DNA of 64,000 nt from Apostichopus japonicus (Eukaryota; Echinodermata; Holothuroidea; Aspidochirotida; Stichopodidae): assembly GCF_037975245.1 (NCBI RefSeq), contig NC_092579.1, positions 28,404,166 through 28,468,165 on the forward strand, given 5' to 3'. The notes beneath the pieces are model-generated. The model did not search any database and was not told where the DNA came from. It worked only from the letters and a program-made list of their open reading frames with translations. Position numbers and translations under genes: made by a program. Positions 39,077 to 53,165 of the stretch are shown here, in pieces; the first letter of the stretch is position 1, and each line of letters opens with the position of its first letter.

Positions 39077-42000
39077 CCTTTAGCGTGGGTCTACATCACA
39101 GAAATACATAGAAGCCACTTCCGGCTAGAGACCCTACTATAGGGTCTCTACTTCCGGCTTGTCGCTTGCAGCAAATTAAAGATGATCAACAGATCACTCA
39201 AAAGCGTCAACCTACATTGCTATTTTACGTAGAATCTTAACGTTAGGCACCGAAGTGCTCAGAAGGTTCCAGATTCTAAGAAATTCCTAAAATACAAAAT
39301 AAATAAAAATACACAGAATTGTGAGCCACTTCTAAGGGTATACGTGTGCGGAATGGAAACGGAAAACGGTCATGTCTCTGTTGAAAAAGAAACATACTGT
39401 ACGTCGAACGACGTTTTCAAGGTTCCAAGAAATTGAAATGCGGCTTTTAACTGAACAAATCTACAACTCGTAGGATGTAGCCGAATTTTCATCGATCAGT
39501 ATATGAGATTACCGCAAGAATGTGTCTGTCCTTTGGCATTTCAATGACAGTGACACAGACGGGCGATAGCATATGGCTTGCCTATAGCCTAGCTATACAA
39601 GTTAACTTTATAGTACTGATTGCTGCTAGAATAACTATAAAGTTATCGTTGTATTAAAGCTACAGAAGTAAATAGGCATATAGCCTAGGCTATATCCAAT
39701 TGTTAGGATAGGAAAGTATGCACATGTGAGTCACTATGCATGACAGAAGGCAACTGAGAGTTACAATACGGAGATTAATTTATAAAATGAAAACAATGAT
39801 GATATTACAGAAGAAAGAGACTCCTTTAAGTAGACAACAATGTACTATGGCAGACTGCTAAAAATGCTGTAACGCACGTTTATAGGCCTACATGTATGAT
39901 GTAGCCTTGTTCCATTGTAACTTTAATATTTTTCAAGAAAAGCATGCACCTTGTGAAATAATATAGAAACAGCATGTCAATCATTGTTAAGTGACATATT
40001 ATTTTGTTGAAAACATTATATCTGGGGGGGGGGGATTGGATATTTTTGGAGAGGATTTCTATTTCTTCTTCAATGATAACTTTTATTTTGCAAGTAGATA
40101 ATTCTATACTGTATCAGTTTTTCACTTGGGCAATCTGTCCATTAGTGGAAATAGTCAGAAACGTCTACCCAAAATCGTTTTGGGTGTTGCCCAATTTGCC
40201 AAACACCTGCATCATGAACTTATACACAGGAATAATGGCACCGTGGTTGCTTTATTAATGTGAGGTACCTTTCACTTAAACAATGCAGCAATTTTTAGAA
40301 CATCTTTCACTGAGCTTCAGCTTTTGTAGACTTAAATTGCAATAAAAATATTTTACCTCAACATGAAAATTCGACTTAATTGCAGTCTTTATCATTCACA
40401 TATATTGTTCATAACAGCACATGAGTATTTTGCCTCTCCATTAATTATTGGTGCCTCCCAATTAATTGTCGGTGCCGCTTCAACTCTGAGTACATGTTCC
40501 CCAGGGGCTCAAATATTTCTGTAAGGCCGTCTCCTCAACATATCGTTCTAATCAAAATTAGCATGGTGAATGATATATATTGGGCTTTGTGCCCTATAAC
40601 ATTGTACAACATTGCGAACATGCTGTAAATTTTTCTTATCAAAAAGTAAGAACAATTTGTAAGCAGCGGGTAAATACCCGACACGGTTGTAATTCATTTC
40701 CATTGGTATATCTTTTTCCACAAAAATATAGTGCAAAAATTTATTTTCTAGAGTATATTTATATGTGAAAATGAATCATATTTTGACGATAAGACCAGGA
40801 TTTCGTCGAATCCTCGTTACTATAACCTTTACGCGAGTCATTGCTTTTGGGTGTATCAAGATGGCGCGAGTGACCTTCATACAGCTGCAAAGCGTACTGT
40901 TGTCAGCAGGTGCAATGGCTTCTATGTATAAACTTCTGTGGTCTACACCACAGAACTTTACATATTGTCTGTGGCCGGTCTAACAGTATACATTAAGCTA
41001 GGCCTACCATTGTACTAACGTAAGTTTACCTCATAGAAATTGTGGTTTACCTATATCGACTAGCCTAAGCCAGTGTCATGTTGCTAGTTAGATGACCGTG
41101 TAGTCATCAAATCAACCAGTTGCTTCAAATAGGATTGTTCTGCAAAGTTCTTCATACCTTAGTCGCTGGTTTCATTAGTGCATATTATCAGTCATCTATA
41201 TCTATAACAACCATAGAAATTGATAAGGACTACCAACTGAACATTGAAGGTAACGTTACACGTTAGTACAAACGCCAGTTCCGCTATGTATCTTCTGTTT
41301 GGAGCATAACCTAGGCCGGAGTTTTACGTAAGACCTAGCCTAAGATAGTCGTTGCTATCATATAGGCTAGGCCAAACAAAAGTTAATAACCTAGCATTAG
41401 TGGCACTCAAAGGGCCTTTGTATATTATTTAAGTAGGGCCTATGGGGTCAAGTACATACGCACCGTTCAAATGACAAGCACTGATTTATGTTGTCTAATT
41501 AGGCCAATTCTAACCTTGAAGTTTGAAGTCAAATTTAATTTGTATTAACTTAAGCCCAGGCTAGGCCGGGTACATGACCAACCGACATTAAATTTAAAAG
41601 AACTATTAAACGAGGCCTAAGCAAAGTTAGTCTAACTTTAGGAATAATTTTGACTGTTAGGCTAGGCCATAAATAATATTATTTAAATTATTGATTATAA
41701 TGTAGGCCTAAGGTATAGGTCTTGTGTGAGCATAAATTGGAAACGTTACCCTATGCTGAGGTGAAGTGCAGAACATTTTCAAAGACTAACTTACAAATGC
41801 ATATGGATTCGCCGAGGGTATACCTTATTCGCCTAATTTTATAGGCTATAGACCTTGCATTCGGCTACGTCAAGTTACAACCTTATTAAAAAGTTTGACC
41901 ATATCAAATTATACAACTGAAAATTGTAACATTCAAGTCCGTTGAAAAGGGGATGGACATGGACATATCTATCTATATAATATATGTCAGGTTTGTTTTT

Positions 42001-42932
42001 AAATGAAAGTCGAATAGACTAATGTTTGGCCCTACGTTAGGCTAGTAAGTATGCATAGGGCAATGTTGAACCTCACTCCTCATGATTCATTTAGATAAGT
42101 GACAAGTTAATGGCAGTTGTACCATTATTAAAACTGTCACAGTGTGCCATTTTACATGTGTGTAATGTTGGGACTATTTAGCCTTTGGTATATGCGAAAG
42201 GCCTGTTTAAGTTCTAACAAAGTTAGGCAATATCAATATCATTCTATGGAAATTACACTTTCAATCGTACCTGCTCTTTGCAATATTTATTAATGGGCCA
42301 TGAAGGCGATATTTATTGTGATATATAATTGTTAACCCAGGCTTCTTGGGAGGTTTTTGCAGATGAAAGGAATTACAAGAAATTAAACAATTTTACGGTA
42401 TAGAGTTCAGGAATGCAGATAACTGTACAAAAACAAGTCAAACCAGTGTACAACAGAAAGTAATCAATGTTGTGCGTAACAGATAATATTGAAAAAAAGG
42501 AGAGGTCTCAACAGACAGTACTCAAAACGCGCGCAACGGACAGAACTCAAAATAATGCGAAACACACAGTACTAGACAGTACAGCCTAAAATTACTCATT
42601 GATGATGATAATAAAAATGATCACCTTTTTCCAGTTAGTTAAGTAATGCCAATCATAGAGATATAACATTTAGATCATCTCACCGCATGAAGAACTTACA
42701 AACTACCGCTTTTACACCTTCCATCGACCTTGCGTGTGAGCTGTCTGCACTTAAATTATCCCTTGACACTTTTTCTTACTGGATTCAACATGGCTAGTTC
42801 ACCTTTAAGCGATATTTCTCCCTTTTTTCTTCGTTAAGATAGAAGTTAGCTGTATTTCCGTCCAAAAAGAGAGGAAATTCCCAAGGGTACCTCATAATAT
42901 CTGCTTGTATTGACACTCGAGTTAGCAGCTAA
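39077..42932. other. gene-free stretch rich in AGGCCTAGGC-type words
   Basis: A small palindrome, GAGACCCTACTATAGGGTCTC, stands near 39,128 (one base off perfect symmetry at its centre). From about 41,280 to 41,790 words such as 'ctaggcc' and 'aggcctaa' recur often. The plus-strand frame 40765-40983 contains CAAGATGGCGCG, which resembles a YY1-type start-site element, but no splice structure supports a gene. Confidence 0.35.
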
Positions 42933-42960
42933 TATAAGGCTAAACAACGCCCGATTCAGT
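42933..42960 (+). promoter_or_regulatory. candidate TATA and initiator
   Basis: TATAAG at 42933-42938 lies 25 bases before the A of TTCAGT (42955-42960), an initiator-like word. It sits directly upstream of the candidate first exon at 42957-43055, which raises the support for both. Confidence 0.35.
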
Positions 42961-43055
42961 CAGTCAGTTGTTTAAATTTAAACAGCGAGGTTTCATTCAA
43001 GATGGTGACCGGATGACCACTAGAGATGATGGAAAATGAGAATTTTTACAGGCAG
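42957..43055 (+). CDS. possible first exon of an unknown gene
   Basis: A short leader is followed by ATG at 43026 (second ATG at 43029), reading MMENENFYRQ up to a good donor CAG/GTAAGAAG at 43056. An upstream ATG at 42994 opens a four-codon frame (MVTG, then TGA). No downstream exon can be assigned, so the product is unknown. The call rests on the coincidence of TATA, initiator, ATG and donor. Chance is quite possible. Confidence 0.25.
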
Positions 43056-44595
43056 GTAAGAAGATTAGACCTATTTCTATTGATGAAGAGAGAAAGAGAG
43101 AGAGAGAGAGTGAAAGAAGAAATCTTGTCCCTTTCTTCTTTAATGAACCTTAGTAAAGCCCCGGAGAGTTATAAGTACTGCGATGTGCTCCATTTACGAC
43201 TGGTTTCTCAAAGGACTTTAATGTCAATGGAGAGCCGAGATTAGATTGTTCGGACGCACCATCGATCTTCATCTTCTTTTGTAAATGTCAATCTGAGTCA
43301 ATTTTTTACTCTCAAAAATTATCTGTTAATGAATTGTACAGAAGTACATATATATCTGCTATTAATAGACAGAAAGCAGAAAGCAAGAAAGATAAAACCC
43401 TTTTAATTGTATCTATTTGCAAATATGAGGAGACAACGACCCTTTTAAGCTTAATTTCTTTGATCGCGATAAATGATTTAAAGATGAAATGAATAGTATA
43501 CTTTCGCACTCTTTAGATACTTAAAAACAGCAAATCACTTGGAAGAAACTAATAAGTTAGGTGACGTTTTCAACCATTGTTTAACCGACATTTTTTAACC
43601 TAATACATGGGATCGACTTACTTGCATGATCTGTATTACCATATTGTATTATCTCTCTTTTGTTGTGCTGGTCCTCCAATCAATCTTTCATTATCCCTAC
43701 TCAACCCAGACTTGTCTTACTGGTACTCACCTTGTTGTACCAGTACTGGTTTCCAATTGGTTGTACCGTTACTCACCACTACACCTGTTGGTATGAATGG
43801 TACCCATTCTACCAATGCAGTTGACTTTTCATTCAATTGAAGTTTGTTATTATATGATGACTATCGAAATGTAATTTGTTTTTTGAGAAGATATTTTACA
43901 GAAAAGAAAATGATTTGAATAATTTCCTTCGCGGAAACGGATCTTTAGGCTGAAGACATGGTACCGAATTAGCGATAACAAAGCCGACTGCATTAAAAAC
44001 CATCACAATTGGGTTCGGCTTCAAGACGTAGACGAAAGGATGCAATTGAGCGTTGACTTGCAATGATTTGATTTCGACCATTTTTTAATGATTTTATATG
44101 TCCGTGACCGATGACAAAAATATGCGCATCGTATAACATCTTTAAGTTAAGACTATCTGCCGCGTGTTCAAATGTATGGCGTCTAATTTGAAATGTGCAT
44201 ATAGGTTTCGACTAATAGAATCCCAAATGAGCGGCGTGATTACGCACGATTTCAGCAATTCATATATCGCCTAATAGATTTTTAATTGCGCATATATAGA
44301 CCCATTAAGCGACAGAGTTGAGGAATGAATATTTGTGTTGTTTTTGTGTGTTTTTTACCCTCTGACGATGTCGCATGGAATGAATTCATATGGACTGAAA
44401 TATTTCAAAAGATTACAAAACAAGAGAGGAAATGAAAACTATTGGAGCATTGTTTTATATCTTGAGGAGTAGAATTTTCATTGCAGTGTTGGCATTTAAC
44501 AGATGGCAGTTTTAATGACTCCGTGTGTTTAATGCTCACGACTGAACAATTAAAAAGTACAAATGCATAGAACATGGTCAGAGACTATTAAGAAG
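43056..44595. other. gene-free stretch
   Basis: Holds a GA tract at about 43,085-43,113. The frame 43607-43840 is pyrimidine-biased without a motif. Nothing else is supported. Confidence 0.4.
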
Positions 44596-45055
44596 GGTGT
44601 ATTAGTAGTGATATTAGTTCTAGTAGAAGTAGTATTAGTAGTAGTGGTAGTTGTAGTGGTACTGTGGTAGTAGTATTAGTAGTAGTTGGTGGCAGCATTA
44701 GTAGTAGCCGTAGTATTGGTATTGTAGTAGCATTATAGTAGTAGTAATATACTACTACCACTACTACTACTACTACTACTACCACTACTACTACTAATAA
44801 TAATAACAATAGTAATAACAGAAAATGTGCTAGACGTATGAGAAGTAGTGATAGAAACAATGCGGAATTAGAAGTAGTAGTTGTGGTAGTTTCTAATAGT
44901 AGTAGTAACAGTAGCAGTATAGTGGTAGTAATAATGGTAGTATAGTGGTTGTGATAGAAATTGCAATATTGCTAGTTGGAGTACTAATATCAGTAGCATT
45001 ATAAGCAGTTGTATATGTGGTGGTGCAGAAGCTGTAGCAGTAGAGGAAGTGGTAT
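44596..45055. repeat. trinucleotide TAG/CTA-rich tract
   Basis: Imperfect TAG (AGT, GTA) units over about 460 bp. The phase flips to CTA in the middle (about 44,750-44,800), where the tract forms an inverted pair: TAGTAGTAATA then TACTACTACC. Leucine-, valine- and tyrosine-rich frames across it are artefacts. Confidence 0.9.
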
Positions 45056-46280
45056 TCATAGTGCGATATATAGAGGTGTTAGCCGGAATTAAATTTAAGA
45101 ACATTCACATGACAGCCATATATCTTGCTACTTTTAAACTTGCTCAAGTCGTACAACGTCTGTGCGGAAACATAAAAACGATTCGACTTCCCTTAAGAGA
45201 AAGAAGACTTTTCGTATATCTCTTTCGGGAGTTTCTCGTCACAACCATCTATATATCAAACAACTAACTGATAACAAGCAGCGATTTTACCATCGTACCC
45301 TTACCGAACCTTTCCTACACTAAGGATGTAGCATGTAGCATTTGTTGACTCAGTTAATTTATGAAGAAAAAAAATATTAAAAATGCAGAAGGTTCCATTC
45401 GAAATGAATGACCTACATCTTCTTATTTGAAAATTGTGCGCTTTAGATTTTAGCTCACAGAAAAATAAATGCAATTTGTGAATTTTATTTTTCTCCTTTT
45501 TTTTTTGTATAAACTTTTGACCTCTGAGAAAAAGCATTACAGAGAATAAAAAGAGATTGCAAATGGGAGCAAAGAAGATCAAAACATTTAAAATAGATGA
45601 CCTCATTAAGAATTAACGTTACAATTAAGACTTTATTCAAGTCGTATTATTTATTACCAAACGTTTCAGAGTCACGCGAAATAGAATTTGACGTAAAAAA
45701 ACAGGGTCTGAACTCCAATCAACAGCTCGTAGATGGAGGAATTAATTGACTTTTTAAGTGATCGTCTCATGGAAGACTTCAGGTTATCTTAGCATCTTTA
45801 TTCGTTAAAAAAGGACACGTATTAGAAGGAAAGGAAAGAGCCTATGAAGAGGGGAAAAAGTGCGGAGTAAAATATATATGTATATTTATACTTTATATAC
45901 AATATGAAAAGTGACAATGTGGTGATAAATGTGATTGTTATGTCAAGTATAGTATCACGATACCTGATATTTTGAAATGCTGCAACAGATGTTTAATACA
46001 TGCCGCAAGTCAGGGTACTTTTCTCTCGGAGTTCATGAAAATATGAACTCTTAGGCCAAAATATTCGACTCTCTCATGACAATGGTGCTGATAATAGCAG
46101 CTAGAAAATGTTCACTGTTTCACTTGGGAATATATAAGTTGTTCGGGTTTTTTTTTCTTGGGGGGGGTGGGGATTTGGTAAGAAGTTGAATATACGGTTA
46201 ACTTACTAATGTTTGCAACGAAAGGCAAACATCACGGGGTTTGTTTTGTTAGATAGATAACACTTTAGGCATATATGTGT
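45056..46280. other. gene-free AT-rich stretch
   Basis: Nothing supported. Confidence 0.5.
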
Positions 46281-46530
46281 TGATGCCGAGTGGATAAAGA
46301 CGGTGACATTTGAAGCAACGTAGTTTAGCAATCGGAGTTCAATCCCCGGCCGGGTCATAGTAAGGTGATTTTTCCATCCACGAGCAATTCTATGGTTTTT
46401 CCCATCTGAAGTGACATTCTAAATTGAAAGATTCAAAATCTGAGTTAAAATGAAAGCCACACGACGTGAAAGTCGATTTTCTCGGTTTATCGGCCAGGTT
46501 TATCTTATCTTTGAGCACCTTTGTACGTCC
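46281..46530 (+). mobile_element. tRNA-derived SINE
   Basis: The head looks like a serine/leucine-type tRNA: an A-box word TGCCGAGTGG (46285-46294), then about 43 bases on the B-box word GTTCAATCC (46337-46345). A body unrelated to tRNA follows: CCATCCACGAGCAATTCTAT, GGTTTTTCCCATCTGAAGTG and TGAAAGTCGATTTTCTCGG. The acceptor stem does not pair well enough for a functional tRNA. The 3' border and target duplication are not clear. Confidence 0.65.
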
Positions 46531-49500
46531 TTTATACGTCCATAATATTAACTTTGGAACAATCATGTAATAATAAAATTATAAAAAACAAAACTAGAAA
46601 ATCTTAATTTCTAAGATATGTACTTTTCTTAGCTTTAGCAATACAAAATAACATTAATATAAGGGTTTTAATATAAAGCACCGTTATTCGTTAAGCCACA
46701 AACACTTATGTACAGACAAATGCAGTCAACAGCAATGAAAATGAACGGGTTTTTTTTTGTTAATGTATTCATCGCACCACATTTACGGACAATATTTCGA
46801 GTCGCGCGATATGCTAAACACATAAGTTATATCATTCTACTTACTTTCAAGATTCTCAAAATCCAGGACGAATGTCAAACTAAAATGTAAAAGATCCAAG
46901 ATTCCACACCCCAATCGATATGCAAGTATTGAGTTACCATTATTCTTCCAAGAGCGAGACGTGGAGAGTCGATAACCCTGGGGAGATTTTAAATAAACGG
47001 CTGACATGGAGGTTAATCTTTTACTAGAGACGTCAAAGTTACCACCATCGTGTGGAGATGGCTTATCTCATTTTCACCATAACACTTTGGCTGACTCTCA
47101 CTCACCCGTGAGGGATGTGATTAATGTTTCTTGAATTACTGTGATCCAGTTATGAAGAAAGTAAATAAATGAATAAATAAATAAATACAAACCTAAATAC
47201 AAAAAACAGAAAATTAAGCAAAAAGGTAAAAAAAAGAAATATTACACTCGTGCCCCAAAATTTAAAAAAAAAATTACGTCAAGCTGTTGATGAAATGTTG
47301 CACAGATAACGATCGAATTTTTAATGTAAACCACCTGACCGTGTTTTAGAAATAAAGTCTCTGTTTTTCTTTCGAAGGAAATGAATTTGCAACTCGGCAA
47401 CGAAACATTCAGCAAGTAAAATTGAAATTTTAAGAAAATATCAGAGACATATTCTGCGGATGTGCAGGACGAAATATGGCATTGAAATATGCTCCTTATA
47501 TATAGCCATGGACATATAGAAGGCATCCGACTATGCACGTACAGACCTTACGTAACGAGTCACCGATCACGTGACTACTAAATTCATTTTTCTCTTCGAA
47601 TGACTCGCGATGAATCCTACTAGGATAGTTATAGCGTGCTCCAGTCTGCGTAGGCGGTACGGCTTCCACGGTTCTCATGTATGCCTATGGTATGCATTTG
47701 CTTATTCTTTCGTTTAACTTTGTAAACGATGACTTCAGTGACTTCATGCTTATGTCAGAAAGTGAACATAAAAGTCTGATCTAATAAGTGCCGAGTTTCT
47801 CCGTCTTTGTAGTAACAAAAAACGATATGGGACCATGGGTTGTAAAATACGATGATCACGTGATAGGTAGCATGTATTATGTGGCCACTGCAACATGTGC
47901 AGAACTAGTGTTCAACTGTGTTATGTGCTACTGTGTATCGTTCCGCCCTATTTGTCTGTTTCTACCTGGTATGTCCGATCACTTCGCTTTCATTAATCAT
48001 ACAAAACGCCAAAGCTAAAACAAAAATGAAGTGTAAGCTTATCTTGAGATAAGCCGATCCATAGCATCGTCTGAAAATGTCATCGCTAAACGTCAGTGCT
48101 ATATATAGTCATGGACATTGTAACACACAGACTAAACCAAAGACGCGGCGGGCAAATAGAGTATTTTAGAATTCATTACCAAAAGAAAAAATGTAGGGAA
48201 AAAAGGAAAAAAAGAAGTCGGCACTGTTGCTAAAATCTGTCAAAAGAGATATTTCCTTGTTAAGTATTTTGATCTTGATCAATATGAGCTCGAATCACGC
48301 CAAGTCATTTTGACATGGGGCTGAGAAATAGTTAACTTGATTTACACTTGAAGGCTATCAATCAGCAACGAAAATAATTTCATCAAAAAGTATTTTATCT
48401 CCGGATCAAAAACGAAAGGGAAACGAAAGAAAGAAAGCCAGTGGCGTTAATAAGAAGAGCTGGTTTACTGGTCTTCAAAGATGAAAAGCAAAAAAAAAAA
48501 TTGGAAAACAAAATGGCGGTTTGTGACGATAAGCTCTGCCAGGTTTCCCTGTTTTGAATGATATATAGCCCGAAAGAAACGTGATTTTTATTCAACGTAA
48601 ATAATCCTCTTGTAGTTCCGATTCTTTCTGTTTTTTTGGTTCTTCATGAAATATAGTCAATCCCAAAGATAAGGTCCCTTTTAAGCATATTATGTAAAGA
48701 GTGAATATAGAAGTGGAAGATATAGTATTACATATATATATAGCCAAACACAACATAACAAGAGACTGGCCAAGGACTGAAAATGATCAAAGATATATGA
48801 TAAAACCTACAGGGAGTTGTTATGGAACTCCCTGGATAAACTATAAGAGGAAAGATCGCCGTTTCTTATATCAAATCGTTGTCATTTGCGTCCAATCGGC
48901 TAAAAAGGTTGGTCTAAATTTATTTCTTTTCCCCAAGGGATTTGGACTTTTGAGGTCAATGGATATTATTCTTCGACCATTGGGAATATTGGGAGGATAT
49001 TAATGACATCGATACAACATCAACGATGTAACGTTTAGAAGCCTTGTGTTTTAAAGGGAGATTCCGGTGGCTGCATCTGTCGCTCGTATATAGCCACATG
49101 TTTGTAGCATTTGATATGGCATAGATATGGATTTTGTTTTAAATCTGATGATATTTTGGGAAATTTCTAGCAATGTGTGTTACGCATGCTAAAACAAATT
49201 TGTGGACTTACCATGTACAACCTGTAAGTTGTGTGAACTATAGTGATCTGCATTTTACCGTATTAATGGCAACGAAGAAAATTTTAGATTAAGAGGGGAA
49301 AATGCTTCTTAAAGCCAGGATTTTTGCTTATACCGTTTAAAGCACAGTGTCATGTCTTTTGTCAGTACTACAGTATTTCTCAACCGACTGTACAAAACCG
49401 CAGCAATTCCCTCCCTGCGACAATCAATGTGTCTGTAGCATATCTTACTGTGGGATATATACAGCGTGCACGTATGTATAGCGAGATAGAAACAGGACCG

Positions 49501-52500
49501 TCGATGCATACATTTCCTGCAATATTCGAGATAAGACACACTACATAGAGCACTGCTCTAGCGCAGTGGGCAAACCCGAATTGTCAATACATGTATCATA
49601 TTACCTTGGACATTTTGGTGCATTTTAAGAAAGAAAAAAAAACTGAAAACAGCAGCACAGCTGACATTTCGAAATATATTAAAGGTTCCTTCTCTTGGTC
49701 TTTGGAGCTTGAAATTAATGCTGCCAAGCGGTTGGATCGAAACTGCTTATACACAAATAAAAACATTAGTTTGAAATCACGGTGTGTTTTCGTGTGACGT
49801 CAGAGATTCATTCGAAAACATCAAAAACAAAGTTGTAACTTTATGTTAATTCAATTGAATTACAAAACAAACTTCGACAACACTGTATTTTTTTTACGAT
49901 TACTGTTAAATGTCATGTTGAATTTTGTTGACGAGGGACTCTGCTTGCTGTAGAAGCCGCTCATATACGGAGTACGCCCAATGCACCATTTTTATTGCCG
50001 TGTGGGGGAGTAAAATAAATTACGTTTTTCAGAGCACGAAATTTGCCAAAACTTAGTAGAATTAGTAGTAGTAGGTAAAGTAGGATTAGTGCTTTGATTC
50101 GTGCTGAAGATAACTATTGTATGTGAACGTTCTGGAAGGATGATTCTCTCAACGGCAGGAAGTAGGCTACAGAAAGTCACGAAAATGTTCAAGTGTTTAT
50201 TTTAATCAAGGTTTCACCGAGGAAAGCTGACAATATCTTGAACTATAAGTAACCGGAAATTACTTTTCTGGTTCAACCCCCCCCCCCAAATTCGATATTT
50301 GACTTCGAGTATACGGTATATACTGTAGGTTAAAGTTAAAGTTTGCAATGAATTTGCCTTATACTTCATGACCAACATTGTGTGTATTCTGGATAGTTTA
50401 ATATTAACCAGGGAATTGCAGAGTCAGTATCATTTCCCTATATTAACTTTGATGTGTTTATTAGTAAGAAGTACCGGTACGCGATGTGATTATTATACAG
50501 GATTTGTACGTTAGCGATATAAAGCCTACCTCATGTAGTGTTTCGATAAAGGCCTATCTAGTGCTTTATAGGCGAACTTTAAGATCTGTGATCTATGAAC
50601 AGAGAGAGAGGGGGGAGGGAGGGGGGGGGGGCTTGTGAAACGTTTCGACGGTTCTTTGATATGGAGAACCGGAACTTCATATTCACCCCTCTGGACGATA
50701 CGAATCTATGTCAACGTTATGGTATCTCCCACTTATACTTTACAAAGTCAACATTCAATGCACGGATGATACAATGGCGACTAATCTATAAATCAAGGAA
50801 CGTTGCATTTTTAGTTTTGCAACAACCATTACAAAGGCATAAATTGTGTTATCAAAGTATTCGTTGACGTAGTAAAAGAGGGAAGCCCGAGGGAGTTTAT
50901 CTATTTCATCCGGGGTTGTATTTTATATTTATTTTTTATAAAACAATAACATTTGGAATGTAGGCACGAGAAACACCATATGTAGCATACATGTCTGCTT
51001 TCAGGACGTGTACATTCTGTATGTTTAAACGTCGTGTTGACTATATGAGGTGACTGAACAGTGACGTCACACATCACATAGGTTAGCAGGTGAGTTCGAC
51101 TGGCAAGCTCGAGAGGCTGGAATCAGTCTGAGGATAATTGGTTTGGTCTAAAAGCCAAAACGTGAACCAAAACCTCTCATCTCCGTGCCAAATATGTGTC
51201 TCGCTAGCCAGAGGGGCCATAACGGCTTACTTCTATACTCGTACGCGTCGTAGAAATTCGGCCACGCTACAGAATCCACAAGAACGTGTTCTCGAAAATG
51301 CTGATGCGTGAAATGTAAGTGTTATTATAATATATTAGATACCGAAGCTCTAGCTGCTATCCTGATAACTCTATCCCATTATGACGTTGCTGAATTTCGA
51401 CCACGCGCTGGCAAAATGTATCACATCAGCGAAAAGAGTCTACGAAAAATGGTTGTTTCGATCACGAATATTCGACTGATGTTATGGCCGGGCACATTGG
51501 CTTGCCATAAACGTGAAACCTAAGCTCTGCTGGGTCGACCATATGAGGTGATATACCGTAGGCCTATGTCACACAGAAAGAATGACAATGCATCATGGTC
51601 TGGTAAACGAGATGTACAATTCTTTGTGATGAAAGGTGGGTAAGGATATTAGAAAGAAAAACTTCGTTCGAGTAACTTCGTTCGCCAGTGCATGCAGTTT
51701 CACAAATAGGAAGATTATTATTTGAGCTACCGTTTGAATTCAGTCAGTCGCTACCACGCATGGCCGTTAACAGGTATACACAGCATCAATTTGATTCGAC
51801 TGACGTTTTGCACCTATAGCACCTCATAATTATGATTGCGCGACAGAAGCACTCCCCTTTGAAGGATGGCTGGTATAAAGAGGGAGCTGTTGCTGTATAA
51901 CATCTGACTGGTATACAAATAAACCTAGTCTGATAAGGTTATGTGTCGCACCTTCCTTCCTATATCTATCATACTTGTCATAAACATTTCCCTAATCCCA
52001 GGGACGGACACATGATTTGAACGGTTGGGGGACCAAATTAAAGTAAAATTCCCCGAGTGAGTCAAGTAGGGGCACGAACTGTTATGAACGGGTTGTAGGC
52101 GGCTTAAAACTTTGATGGATGAGGGGTGTGACTGCGGATTCAATGGGTGCGAATCCCCGACGGGGAGTCTGTGGGTCTCCCCCCCCCCCACCTCCACCAT
52201 CAAACTTATGGTAAAAGTCTGCATTCTGAGGCCTATTTAAATTTTAAATTAGGTTGTTAGTTAGATCTAAGCAAGATTGTGCTAATAAATATCTGTTAAA
52301 TGGAACTTCTCCCCAAAAGTAACGATGTAGGTTTTGGATGAGGGAGGGGGTGGGGGGGGTGAGGGGAGAGGATAGCCACTGCTAAGCTTCCTACAGTCTA
52401 CTTCACACTAGCAACATATCCTGGATCTCTTTCTGCCAAACCCTATTCGGCATATTAACCATAGACAACGTCATACATTCAACCACTACAACTTGCATGG

Positions 52501-53165
52501 CTATAATTAATGGAACTAAGAATAGAATATATCAGTAACTTACATAGATGCCTGTTATTCCTGTAAGTATATTGCGCTTAGTAACTATATAATACTCACT
52601 CTTGGCGTTCTATAGAGCTCATTGCTTCGATGAGTCTCTATTTCTTTTTGATGTGCACCCGTAACCTAGGTTACCATGTTAATCGAATTGATACACATTG
52701 TGATGTCAAATTTTGAGAACATTAAGATAAATACTTTGTACTCGAATTGTGTAATAAAGTTAAAATGCAAAACGAAGGCAAGATGATCAACTTGGAAGTC
52801 CGAGTGTTGTTTTCCATCTTTCAAGGCGACGAGGATAATACAAAAAGTTTCTTGGGTTTTTTTTTTCGATCCGAGTTTGTGCGGGAAGGGGGAAGGGGGG
52901 GGGGCGGCTAAGAGCGACTTTTGGTAGCAATCGAGTCAGCAAAACATAGTTGGTGATTTTAGACTTTCAGTGTGGAAGTCATTAGACAAAACGTATTGGT
53001 TCATCACTGCATAATTGATATATCACTATATGTTGAGTCTATTTATCGTAATTTAAATATTAGGAATCTGAATATGAATACTATACGTCGAAGTATGTAA
53101 TACAGTTTAACTACCAGACAATGCCGGGAGTAATATTACTAATAAATATTACTATTATTACCAGT
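46531..53165. other. long gene-free stretch
   Basis: I see no supported gene in this 6.6-kb stretch. Between about 51,060 and 51,540 the sequence has mixed composition and more CpG and could include an exon, but no reading frame with splice sites stands out. AAAATGGCGG at about 48,510 resembles a translation or YY1 site but leads to a 14-codon frame. Long G or C runs stand near 50,279, 50,624, 52,180 and 52,895. Confidence 0.35.

Noticed and set aside
44588-45104. Leucine/valine/threonine-rich proteins
   Set aside because: Direct translation of the trinucleotide tract.
46281-46355. Functional tRNA gene
   Set aside because: A- and B-box words are present, but the acceptor and other stems do not pair properly. 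It is better explained as the head of a SINE.
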